Source: Leptospiraceae bacterium (GTDB taxonomy: Bacteria; Spirochaetota; Leptospiria; Turneriellales; Turneriellaceae). Taken from it: a stretch of 42,847 nucleotides of DNA. Within the stretch, counting starts at the first letter, position 1, and each line of letters begins with the position of its first letter. This document shows, in pieces, positions 27,533-34,946 of the stretch. The translations under genes and the position numbers were made by a program. The stretch is taken from the NCBI GenBank assembly GCA_020440825.1, contig JAGRNJ010000016.1, positions 20,577-63,423 on the forward strand, given 5' to 3'. The notes below the pieces were generated by a model. The model was not told the origin of the DNA and ran no database searches. It saw only the letters and a list, made by a program, of their open reading frames with translations.

Positions 27533-28681
27533 CTATTTTATTTCGAGAAAAAGATAATTGCGTTTATTCTCTTTAACACTTACCTGAAATCCGCCTGGTT
27601 TATCGAGTAATCTGTCTGCCAGGACATCTGCATTTCCTTCAAATTCTATTTCAAGCTGGGCAACCTGACCAGAAATGCTTTTTCGATTTACATTTTTTAC
27701 CCCGCGCAAGGTAAGAAAATGTTCTCGAATTTTTTTAATCCCTTCAAAATCAAGTCCATTGATCGTTACCGAAATCTGATTTGCTTTTGCGGTCTGCCAT
27801 TGTTTCATGATATCGTTGATAATAGAATTAGCAACTTTATCTCCTGAAATCTTGGCAGCCCGCCCTGCACCTACTTCAGGTTGAATGTGTGCAGAGGCCC
27901 CGCTTTCTCTGCTTGAGGTCAGCACGCGACCTGTCGAGACTTCAATTACTCTGATATTCAAAGAAGACTGTATGGAGTTCAAAGAACTGCTTTGAATTTT
28001 TCCATTGTTCATCAACTGGCTTTCACCTATCAGAATAAATTCTGCGCCGGTTCCCTGGGCGAGATTTGCCGCAGAGGATGCGTCGCCTGCAATAGCTGAA
28101 CTTAATAACCTGCTTTCTTTTTGCAGGATACGATTCGTTTCTGCTGCATCTACGACAGGAAATCCTTTGGCAGAAAATATTTTTTCAAGCTCTGTCTGCG
28201 CATATGCTGCAGTAACCGCTTTCCCATCAAATGTTTCTTTCAACGCAAATAATAAGCGAGGTCTACCCTGATTTTCAACAGCCCGTAAGATTGCATCTTC
28301 GAGTTTTGCTTCACTGACTTTGGCCTGAATTGTGACCTGATATTCAATTTCTGAGACTGCTTTTTGGGAAAGTATTGTATAATTTTCAATGTATCCGTCG
28401 GTATCCTGGCGAACATAAACTCCCAGAGATTCTCCGTCGAGAACCTCTGCTCTACCACGAATCAAGGAGCCCAAAACCTGGGCAACTGCAGCCCGTTTTG
28501 CATCCATAAGCGCATCATCTTTTGCTTTACCGATCTCAGAGTTTACAATTGTCCCGACACCGGTTGCTGTTGTCATTCCCTGCCCGGCCGTGGATGCATC
28601 GGGCTGCGCGGGCCCTGTGGTCTTGCAATGGCCAGTCAAGAATGCAAATGAAACCAGAATTGCATAAAGATTTCTGCTCAT
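27533..28681 (-). CDS. FlgT/LPP20-like lipoprotein
   Basis: A 382-residue lipoprotein with signal AILVSFAFLT and lipobox TGHC (Cys about residue 19). The mature start GVGTIVNSEIGKAKDDALMDAKRAAVAQVLG matches the N-terminal domain of FlgT and LPP20-family proteins in pattern (a helix with spaced Ala, then a conserved LG). The middle part, with GTGAEFILIGESQL and STGRVLTSSRE, is of the CsgG/TolB-like type found in FlgT. It may help an outer-membrane or flagellar assembly, but the role is a guess. No ribosome site is visible before the ATG at 28681. The 45-bp repeat array lies directly upstream. Confidence 0.7.
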   Translation of the reverse strand: MSRNLYAILVSFAFLTGHCKTTGPAQPDASTAGQGMTTATGVGTIVNSEIGKAKDDALMDAKRAAVAQVLGSLIRGRAEVLDGESLGVYVRQDTDGYIENYTILSQKAVSEIEYQVTIQAKVSEAKLEDAILRAVENQGRPRLLFALKETFDGKAVTAAYAQTELEKIFSAKGFPVVDAAETNRILQKESRLLSSAIAGDASSAANLAQGTGAEFILIGESQLMNNGKIQSSSLNSIQSSLNIRVIEVSTGRVLTSSRESGASAHIQPEVGAGRAAKISGDKVANSIINDIMKQWQTAKANQISVTINGLDFEGIKKIREHFLTLRGVKNVNRKSISGQVAQLEIEFEGNADVLADRLLDKPGGFQVSVKENKRNYLFLEIK

Positions 28682-28732
28682 ACATACACGCGATCGTTGT
28701 TCACGGTTTCGTCAAACTTTTTTTCTGGTTCA

Positions 28733-28939
28733 GGAGTTCCGGCTATGGAAAACCATAGCCGGTTCCTTGTTAAGGAATTCCACAATGCTATGGAAATCCC
28801 TGGCAAGTTTATTGTTACGGAATTCCACAATACTATGGAAAACCGTAGCCGGTTCCTTGTTCTGGAATTCCACAATGCTATGGAAATCCGTAGCCGGTTT
28901 ATTGTTACGGAATTCCACAATGCTATGGAAAACCGTAGC
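28733..28939. repeat. 45-bp tandem repeat array with hairpins
   Basis: Four clear units start at 28774, 28819, 28864 and 28909, and a degenerate one at 28733; the CTATGG core recurs at exactly 45-bp steps (28743, 28788, 28833, 28878, 28923). Each unit begins with the palindrome GGAATTCC (GGAGTTCC in the first). Most carry a hairpin CTATGG-AAAA-CCGTAG, with T-G wobble pairs kept. In the first unit it is a perfect GGCTATGG/CCATAGCC (28741-28760). Alternate units are more alike, so a 90-bp superunit is also visible. It fills the gap between rlmB and the lipoprotein gene. No spacers, so not CRISPR. Confidence 0.85.
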
Positions 28940-28945
28940 AGAAGA

Positions 28946-29842
28946 TCAAGAGATCAATCTACGAGAGATTGTATAAGCCAGCATTGCCGCTGAAGCGGCA
29001 ACATTGTAGCTTGTAATTGGGCCATTTTGCGGCAAACTTACTGTTTCTGTGCAACGTTCTGTAGTCAATCGAGACAGACCGTGCCCTTCAGAACCAAGTA
29101 CCAGAATCACAGGCGGGCTGCCTGCATGCAAAATGTAACGGGAGAGAATTTCTTCCACATCGGGAGCGTTGACATCCGCTCCCAGAATAATTGTATCAGG
29201 ATTTTTTCGGGAAAGTTCTAACAGTAGACCTGGTATCCCTCCGACTGTTAATACTGGTAGCCATGCCAGTGCGCCTGACGAGGCTTTCATTGCAGTCGCC
29301 CCGAGGGCCGCAGAACGATGTCGGGTAAAGACAAGCCCTCGGACCCCAAGACCCAGCGAGGTACGGGCGATCGCCCCCACATTGCCGGGATCTTCCAGTT
29401 CTTCCAGTGCGATAAACAGCCCACTTTGGGACTCAAAAAGCTCGTCCTTTTCGAGTACCGGCATTTTAAAAATCGAATTCAACAAGATTCCCTGGTGACC
29501 ATCATGGCCCGCCATTTGAGATAACTGAGAAAATTCTGTTTTTTCAGAAAGAATACCTGCCTGTCGGCACAGGTTTTCCCAATCTGGGTCATCTTTTTGA
29601 TCTTTTCGAGAGATCAACAGCCGACCTGTGATGTTTTTGCCTTGTGAAATAACGTTTGTTAAGATCTGCTCTACAGCATGCCTGCCGAACCAGATATCCG
29701 GAGAATCATTCCCAGAGGCTTTAGTCTGCGTCGATGGCTTCTTGTCGAAAAATCTCTTACCGGCCCGCTCTGTGGGGCCGGCTGAGAAAGATTTTGAGGG
29801 TGAATGCTTATTCCCGCTATACCGGGATGTTTTCTTAGACAT
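28946..29842 (-). CDS. RlmB/TrmH-type RNA 2'-O-methyltransferase
   Basis: A 298-residue SPOUT enzyme. The first 50 residues form a basic, probably flexible tail. Residues about 52-130 are the L30e-like RNA-binding domain, starting WFGRHAVEQIL. The SPOUT domain follows, with its three motifs: EELEDPGNVGAIART, VLGSEGHGLSR and SYNVAASAAMLAY. The last is slightly off the usual SLNVSVA, but the trefoil-knot residues are there. It is likely to methylate a ribose in 23S rRNA (RlmB, G2251) or in a tRNA; the sequence cannot decide. The gene starts 10 bases downstream of tRNA-Pro on the same strand. Confidence 0.87.
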   Translation of the reverse strand: MSKKTSRYSGNKHSPSKSFSAGPTERAGKRFFDKKPSTQTKASGNDSPDIWFGRHAVEQILTNVISQGKNITGRLLISRKDQKDDPDWENLCRQAGILSEKTEFSQLSQMAGHDGHQGILLNSIFKMPVLEKDELFESQSGLFIALEELEDPGNVGAIARTSLGLGVRGLVFTRHRSAALGATAMKASSGALAWLPVLTVGGIPGLLLELSRKNPDTIILGADVNAPDVEEILSRYILHAGSPPVILVLGSEGHGLSRLTTERCTETVSLPQNGPITSYNVAASAAMLAYTISRRLIS

Positions 29843-29852
29843 TTTATTAATT

Positions 29853-29924
29853 TCGGGCAGACTGGATTTGAACCAGCGACCACACGCCCCCCAGACGTGT
29901 GCGCTACCACTGCGCCACTGCCCG
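29853..29924 (-). tRNA. tRNA-Pro (anticodon GGG)
   Basis: Read on the minus strand the 72 bases fold as a cloverleaf. The acceptor stem is CGGGCAG/CTGCCCG, the D stem GCGC/GCGC with loop AGTGGTA, the anticodon stem CACGT/GCGTG with loop CTGGGGG, and the T stem GCTGG/CCAGT with loop TTCAAAT. Positions 34-36 are GGG and position 37 is G, as in proline tRNAs. The discriminator is A and CCA is not encoded. It lies just upstream of the rlmB-like gene and may share its promoter. Confidence 0.95.
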
Positions 29925-30043
29925 TTTTCACGAGTTCTTATTATGAGAATGTGGCGTCAAGCTGCAAAATCGAGAGCCTCGCGATAAAAACTGCCGTTTT
30001 TAGCTTTGACAAACTGTCTCAGGTTTATTTATTTTTAGGTCGA

Positions 30044-30223
30044 ATGACAATGCATGAACAGTCCGGGTTCTATCGCTGCCAGTGTTGCGGCAAGATTGTC
30101 GATCGAATCTTTCAAAAAGGCTACTGCCGGGATTGCCTGGTTACAATGTTCAAACCCTTGCGCTCGATTCTCGATGAAAATCATGCCTCCTTACAGGCAA
30201 AAGCCGGGGATTTTAATTCATGA
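30044..30223 (+). CDS. Small zinc-ribbon protein
   Basis: A 59-residue protein (MTMHEQSGFYRCQCC...) with two CxxC pairs, CQCC and CRDC, spaced by about 17 residues, enough for one zinc site. It has no other recognisable domain and no membrane segment. Its TGA overlaps the ATG of the following kinase-like gene (ATGA), so the two are translated together. An ATG six bases further downstream (30050) is an alternative start. A larger frame that reads through the tRNA is an artefact. Role unknown; a nucleic-acid or protein-binding helper is the natural guess. Confidence 0.65.
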   Translation: MTMHEQSGFYRCQCCGKIVDRIFQKGYCRDCLVTMFKPLRSILDENHASLQAKAGDFNS

Positions 30224-31062
30224 ACCAAAATCTGCTGCCAGAACAGATTTCAGCAAACCTCGGACCAATTCTAAAGACCACAAGACTGCATGGTGGCGAT
30301 ATCAACTCGGTTTATCACCTGAAAACTGCAGACAACGATCTTGTATTGAAAACCAATGACTCTCCCCTACCTGGCATGTTCGAGGCAGAGGCCAAAGGTC
30401 TGGATTTGTTGAGAGATGGCGGATTACCGGTTCCGAAAGTCATTGATTTCGGGACAGAATTTTTACTGCTGGAATATCTGCCTGCCGGCAAGCATGATCC
30501 GGAAAATGCAGGTCATAGACTTGGCAAACTGCATGCAAAGCGGGTATCTACCCCCGGGCTGGATCATGATAACTACATTGGCATACTGCCCCAATCGAAC
30601 AAAAATCCTGAAAACCTGAATTGGGCCAACTTCTATATTGAACACCGTATTCGAGCCCAGTTGCGTTTGCTGCAGAAAAGTCGAGGCTTAGCTGCTACAG
30701 AAATCAAGTTCTGGGACGGATGGATTTCTAAACTGGAAACTTATCTCACTAAAGATGTACCCCTCGCACTTCTGCACGGCGATCTTTGGTCAGGCAATCT
30801 TTATTATGCCCAATCTGGAGCATTCTTTATTGATTGTGCAGTATATAACGGCGACCCCTATGTTGATCTGGCCATGACTACACTATTCGGGCGTTTCCCA
30901 TCTTCGTTTTACGAAGCATACAAGGAAATTCATTCTATGCAAGACTTTCATATTTTTGAGCAAATATACCATGTCTATCCTTTACTGGTACATGCGAATC
31001 TTTTTGGCGGTTCCTACTATCATTCTGCACGGGAATGTGCCGCGAGGAGCCTGCATGTCTGA
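30220..31062 (+). CDS. Fructosamine-3-kinase family protein
   Basis: A 280-residue small-molecule kinase of the FN3K/aminoglycoside phosphotransferase fold. The catalytic loop is LLHGDLWSGNLYY (catalytic Asp) and the metal-binding Asp lies in FIDCAVYNGD; the family tail VDLAMTTLFGRF is present. The usual DPAVYYG reads DCAVYNG here, leaving the essential Asp in place. FN3K relatives phosphorylate ketoamines on glycated proteins or free sugars. Overlaps with the preceding zinc-ribbon gene (four bases) and the following fusion gene (eight bases) show a tight operon. Confidence 0.9.
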   Translation: MNQNLLPEQISANLGPILKTTRLHGGDINSVYHLKTADNDLVLKTNDSPLPGMFEAEAKGLDLLRDGGLPVPKVIDFGTEFLLLEYLPAGKHDPENAGHRLGKLHAKRVSTPGLDHDNYIGILPQSNKNPENLNWANFYIEHRIRAQLRLLQKSRGLAATEIKFWDGWISKLETYLTKDVPLALLHGDLWSGNLYYAQSGAFFIDCAVYNGDPYVDLAMTTLFGRFPSSFYEAYKEIHSMQDFHIFEQIYHVYPLLVHANLFGGSYYHSARECAARSLHV

Positions 31063-32089
31063 TCTTAAACGAGCGGTAATTTTTGACCGCGACGAAACCC
31101 TTAATTTTGACCCCGGTTACATCAATGACCCTGATCATTTTCAACTCAAACCGGGAGTAACCACCGGTTTACGCACATTGCAAAAAATGGGCTACAAGAT
31201 TGCCGTCGCCACCAACCAGGCTGGTATTGCAAAAGATAAGATTACAGAAGAACAGCTCGAAAAGGTGCATGAAAAAATGGATGAACTGCTCGCCCAGGCA
31301 GGGGTTACCATTGACGGTCTTTTCATTTGCAAACATAAAGATGAAGATGAATGTGACTGCCGCAAACCCCGCAATGGTTTAATGATTCAGGCGATACGCA
31401 AACTCAATCTGGATGCAAAAACCACCTGGGTAGTCGGAGATCGCCACCGCGATTTACTGGCTGGCGCAGACCTCGGTATGCGCGGAATTTTACTGCCGGG
31501 AAAAGATACTGAAGAAGGCATAGCACCTCCCAATCTTGTTTTTTCTGCCAAAGATTTTACAGCTGCTGTCAGTTTCATATTAGAATCTGATTTTAATTAT
31601 CTACAGTCCCGCAAAATATTTTCGAGTTACAAAGATACTGCTTTTCAGCTCTGGTTACAAGAGCGTCGAACAAACGCCAGTTCTGTGGTAACTACAAATG
31701 GCGTATTTGATCTCTTGCATCCCGGCCATGTTCAGTATTTATACCAGGCTTCTCGTCTGGCCGAGATTTTTATTCTAGGTCTTAATTCAGACCGCAGCGT
31801 GACAGCACTCAAAGGACCAACCCGTCCGGTAAATAAATTTGATGACCGTGCTTTGGTTTTATCTGGTTTTGATTTTATTGATGCAATTGTTCAGTTCGAT
31901 GAAGATACCCCCGAAGAATTTTTACAGGTTGTTCAGCCTCAAGTGCATGTAAAGGGCGGCGATTACACGATCGATTCTCTGCCAGAAACCCGGGTTGTAC
32001 AATCTTTCGGGGGCGAGGTAATCATTCTCCCCTTTCGCCAGGGTTACAGCACAACTTCAATCTTAAAACGTGCTTCGCACGATCTCTGA
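31055..32089 (+). CDS. GmhB-HldE2 fusion for ADP-heptose synthesis
   Basis: A 344-residue bifunctional protein. Residues about 1-165 are a HAD phosphatase of the GmhB type (heptose bisphosphate phosphatase). They have the nucleophile motif FDRDETLN, TNQAGIAK, the zinc-loop set C-x-H...C-x-C in CKHKDEDECDCRKPRNG, and GDRHRDLLAGADLGM. Residues about 195-344 are the cytidylyltransferase-like HldE C-terminal domain: VVTTNGVFDLLHPGHVQYL, LNSDRSVTALKGPTRP and VHVKGGDYTID. Usually HldE2 is fused to the sugar kinase HldE1, so this pairing is unusual. The HAD motif has E where G is normal (DRDGT). ATG 31055 follows GAGGAG and overlaps the kinase stop. It probably supplies heptose for LPS. Confidence 0.9.
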   Translation: MSDLKRAVIFDRDETLNFDPGYINDPDHFQLKPGVTTGLRTLQKMGYKIAVATNQAGIAKDKITEEQLEKVHEKMDELLAQAGVTIDGLFICKHKDEDECDCRKPRNGLMIQAIRKLNLDAKTTWVVGDRHRDLLAGADLGMRGILLPGKDTEEGIAPPNLVFSAKDFTAAVSFILESDFNYLQSRKIFSSYKDTAFQLWLQERRTNASSVVTTNGVFDLLHPGHVQYLYQASRLAEIFILGLNSDRSVTALKGPTRPVNKFDDRALVLSGFDFIDAIVQFDEDTPEEFLQVVQPQVHVKGGDYTIDSLPETRVVQSFGGEVIILPFRQGYSTTSILKRASHDL

Positions 32090-33367
32090 AACCCGGGCTT
32101 TCGCTATACCATCTTTGAACTGCACTTGAATTTTATCTTCTCTTTGAAGCTCTTCAACAGAGCGAATGAGGGCTTTGTTTTTATAACTCAAGGTAAACCC
32201 CCTATTCAGAGTTTGCAGGGGTGAAAACGCTAGGAACTTTTCTTTCAAATTTTGAAAAGCAGTATTTTTTCTTTCCAGAGCAACACCAAATAGAGAGTCA
32301 AGATCTCTCAACGATCGGAACCTGATTTTCCATTGGTTAAAACTTTCAGTGCCGGCATTGGCCATTCGATTGACTATATCCTGTAACATCATATACCTGC
32401 CCTGAAAAAGTGCATCCGGCATTTGCCAGATTGTGCGGGATGTGACAGATTGCAGGCGGGATGTGAACATCTCGACCTTCCGGTTTAAATGATGACGCAT
32501 CACTTCGACTACGTCATCGAGTCTTTCCAGTTCTACCTCTTTCTCAGGTACAATTTTTCTGGCCCCATCAGTCGGGGTTGAAGCAGCAAGGTCAGCCACA
32601 AAATCACACAGGGGAGTATCTGTCTGGTGACCAATTGCAGAGACAATAGGAATTCGGGATGTCGCAACGGCACGACAGATTGCTTCATCATTAAAGATGG
32701 CCAGATCTTCAAAACTTCCGCCGCCCCGGGCAAGCAGTATCACATCTACCCCCCATTTCTCCTTACCCGCTTCTTCAATGGCTCGTACAATCGTCGCAAT
32801 ACCTGCCTCGCCCTGCATGGTAGCCGGGAAAACATATGTAGAGAAACCGGGAAAGCGTTCCCGAATTTGCCGAAAGATATCTTCGAGAGCAGCCGACCCC
32901 TCGGCTGTCACTATCCCAAGGCGGCGTGGCAAAACCGGAATTGGTCGACGACGAGCAGGATCAATCAAACCTTCCTGTATCAATTTTGCTCTGGTGCGTT
33001 CTATTTTCGCAATCAGGTCTCCGAGACCTAACTGTTCAATGGCATTGATATTGAGATTGTAGGTTCCCCCCGCATGGTACACACGAATAGAACCACGAAT
33101 GAAAACCTCCATTCCCGATTTCAACTGAAAGGCAGGCCGAATTCTCTGCAGAGTCGAACGCCACAACGTGCACTTGATAATGGCCCGTTCCATTACAGGC
33201 AACCTCGCCGAATCTTTATCTGCCAGAGTCAGATAAATGTGCCCAGAAGAATGCGCCTTGCAGTCGATGATTTCGCCTGCCACATTGACCTGGTTCAGTT
33301 CCTGTGTATTCAGGCTTTCTTCAATCTGGCGAGAAAGCTCCCGAACAGTTAAAAAGTTTTCTGTCAT
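32063..33367 (-). CDS. xseA: Exodeoxyribonuclease VII large subunit
   Basis: Large subunit of the single-strand nuclease ExoVII, 434 residues. The N-terminal OB-fold begins LTVRELSRQIEESL and continues with VNVAGEIIDCKAHSSGHIYLTL. The catalytic part has RRLGIVTAEGSAALEDI, LARGGGSFEDLAIFNDE and IGHQTDTPLCDFVADLAASTPT. A long helical C-terminal region follows. The small subunit xseB is not next to it, so it must lie elsewhere. The start overlaps the upstream MFS gene in ATGA. The 3' end overlaps the convergent GmhB-HldE2 gene by 27 bases. Confidence 0.93.
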   Translation of the reverse strand: MTENFLTVRELSRQIEESLNTQELNQVNVAGEIIDCKAHSSGHIYLTLADKDSARLPVMERAIIKCTLWRSTLQRIRPAFQLKSGMEVFIRGSIRVYHAGGTYNLNINAIEQLGLGDLIAKIERTRAKLIQEGLIDPARRRPIPVLPRRLGIVTAEGSAALEDIFRQIRERFPGFSTYVFPATMQGEAGIATIVRAIEEAGKEKWGVDVILLARGGGSFEDLAIFNDEAICRAVATSRIPIVSAIGHQTDTPLCDFVADLAASTPTDGARKIVPEKEVELERLDDVVEVMRHHLNRKVEMFTSRLQSVTSRTIWQMPDALFQGRYMMLQDIVNRMANAGTESFNQWKIRFRSLRDLDSLFGVALERKNTAFQNLKEKFLAFSPLQTLNRGFTLSYKNKALIRSVEELQREDKIQVQFKDGIAKARVSEIVRSTF

Positions 33368-34899
33368 TCCCGTTTAAAATTTCTGGCCAGTTCCTGACCT
33401 TCTTTTTCATTTACTCTGAGCAGTAAAATAATACCGGGGATGAACAGCGCACACAGAGAAAGTAATCCGGCCTGGGCTGAACCGGTGACTTTGGTAATCA
33501 CAGCTACCAGCAAGGGCCCAAAGAAGGCTGCAAATTTACCGAGCATATTGTAAAATCCGAAGAATTCGCCTGCCATCTCTGCCGGAACCAACCTTGTATA
33601 CATCGACCGGCTCAATGACTGTACCCCACCCTGTACCGTGCCGATCAAAAAGGCCAATGCAAAAAACTGATTGATTTGAAATCCGAAAACTAACCAGGGC
33701 GCAGGTGGTGATGGGTTCTCGACCCCTGCCGGAGGTGCAGGTATGGAATAGGCAAGAAAGGTAACCCCGATATAGACCAGCAATGCTATCACGATCATCG
33801 GTTTGGGTCCGGTCTTTTGGCCAATATAGCCAAACAGCCAGGCAAACGGGAATCCCACAAATTGTACCAGCAAAAGTGCAGTTATCAGGTTGGCCGTGCT
33901 GAAACCAAGGCTTTGCCCAATTTTGACAGCCATGGTAATGATTGTATCAACCCCATCGATGTATAACCAGTAGGCGATAAGAAAAGCGAACAAGACCTTC
34001 AGTTTTCGAATCTCTTTGAGGGTATTTTTTAATTGCCGTAAGCCTTTGCCAACCGCTGCTGCAAAGGGAATCTCAGGCTCATTGGAATGTTTCTCTTTGA
34101 CCCGAAAGGCGAGCGGCAGTGAAAAAAGGCCCCACCAAATTGCTACCGAAACAAAACTCAATTTCACTGCAAACGCCTTTGCTGAAGAAACAGCATCATC
34201 GGCCAATGTAAAAACTGCCGAAAACTCGACTGGTGCCTTTTGAATTGCCATGACAATTTCTGACGAGCCAGATAGAGACTTGACTGCAGTAGTCAGGGCT
34301 GCTATATCACTGACCGTACCTGCCTTCTGCATATCTTCTAAAGTAGAGAGCAGGGTTGTAATTTGTCCGTCGATAAAACCAAACCACTGCGGCTGCAAGG
34401 TCATGAGAACATTGAGGGTAAACAGCACCCCGCCTCCCAGATAGCCCAGAGAAAAACCCAATGCAGACAGAAAGTCTACATCGTCATCATCCGAAACATC
34501 CATCAACAGGGAGTTGTACAATGAGTCACCAGCCCACCAAAGAATCAATGAAACAACATAAATACCCGCGGCAACCGGCCAGCTGCCTTTCTCGACAAAA
34601 AAGAAACTTGCTGTCGCCAAAGCTCCCAGCCATGCAAACATGAGCAGCGCTTTTTTTCGCAGCCGGCCCTTATCTGCAATTGCACCTATAACCGGCGAGA
34701 GTAAGGCAATGGTGAATGTGCCGACAGATGAAGAAATGCCCAGCCAGAAAGTACTGTCGACATGCGATACCCCGGCACTCCAATAGTTGCCAAAGAAAAT
34801 AGGAAAAAAACCCGCTACCACTGTAGTGGCATACGCAGAGTTTGCCCAGTCATAAAGAGCCCATGAGAGAGCTCCTTTTTGCAATTTTATTTTTGCCAT
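33364..34899 (-). CDS. UMF1-type MFS permease
   Basis: A 511-residue transporter with about 12 membrane segments. The start LSWALYDWANSAYATTVVAGFFPIFF is the signature of the UMF1/Atg22 family (YDWANSAY). Large insertions between segments, including a loop of about 90 residues near 170-260, are normal for it. Family members are thought to export amino acids or other small molecules. The ATG at 34899 is favoured over the TTG at 34932. The stop overlaps the xseA start (ATGA), so the two genes are coupled though unrelated in function. Confidence 0.87.
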   Translation of the reverse strand: MAKIKLQKGALSWALYDWANSAYATTVVAGFFPIFFGNYWSAGVSHVDSTFWLGISSSVGTFTIALLSPVIGAIADKGRLRKKALLMFAWLGALATASFFFVEKGSWPVAAGIYVVSLILWWAGDSLYNSLLMDVSDDDDVDFLSALGFSLGYLGGGVLFTLNVLMTLQPQWFGFIDGQITTLLSTLEDMQKAGTVSDIAALTTAVKSLSGSSEIVMAIQKAPVEFSAVFTLADDAVSSAKAFAVKLSFVSVAIWWGLFSLPLAFRVKEKHSNEPEIPFAAAVGKGLRQLKNTLKEIRKLKVLFAFLIAYWLYIDGVDTIITMAVKIGQSLGFSTANLITALLLVQFVGFPFAWLFGYIGQKTGPKPMIVIALLVYIGVTFLAYSIPAPPAGVENPSPPAPWLVFGFQINQFFALAFLIGTVQGGVQSLSRSMYTRLVPAEMAGEFFGFYNMLGKFAAFFGPLLVAVITKVTGSAQAGLLSLCALFIPGIILLLRVNEKEGQELARNFKRE

Positions 34900-34946
34900 A
34901 TTCCCAGAGACCGAATGCCTGCACTCTGGCAACGCTTTTTCTCAAA

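Noticed and set aside
28733-28939. CRISPR array
   Set aside because: Units follow each other with no unique spacers, there is no cas gene, and the repeat is not separated by variable sequence.
28697-28993. 98-codon plus-strand frame with a 15-residue repeat (EFHNAME...)
   Set aside because: It arises because 45 bp is a multiple of three, so frames across the array stay open. It runs antisense into rlmB and has no ribosome site.
28983-29001. Hairpin TTGCCGCT/AGCGGCAA
   Set aside because: It lies inside the rlmB coding sequence and comes from a run of alanine-type codons.
29804-30223. Long plus-strand frame of 139 codons
   Set aside because: Its first half reads antisense through tRNA-Pro and rlmB; the familiar LNQRP-type peptide is a tRNA shadow. 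Only the part from 30044 is kept as a gene.
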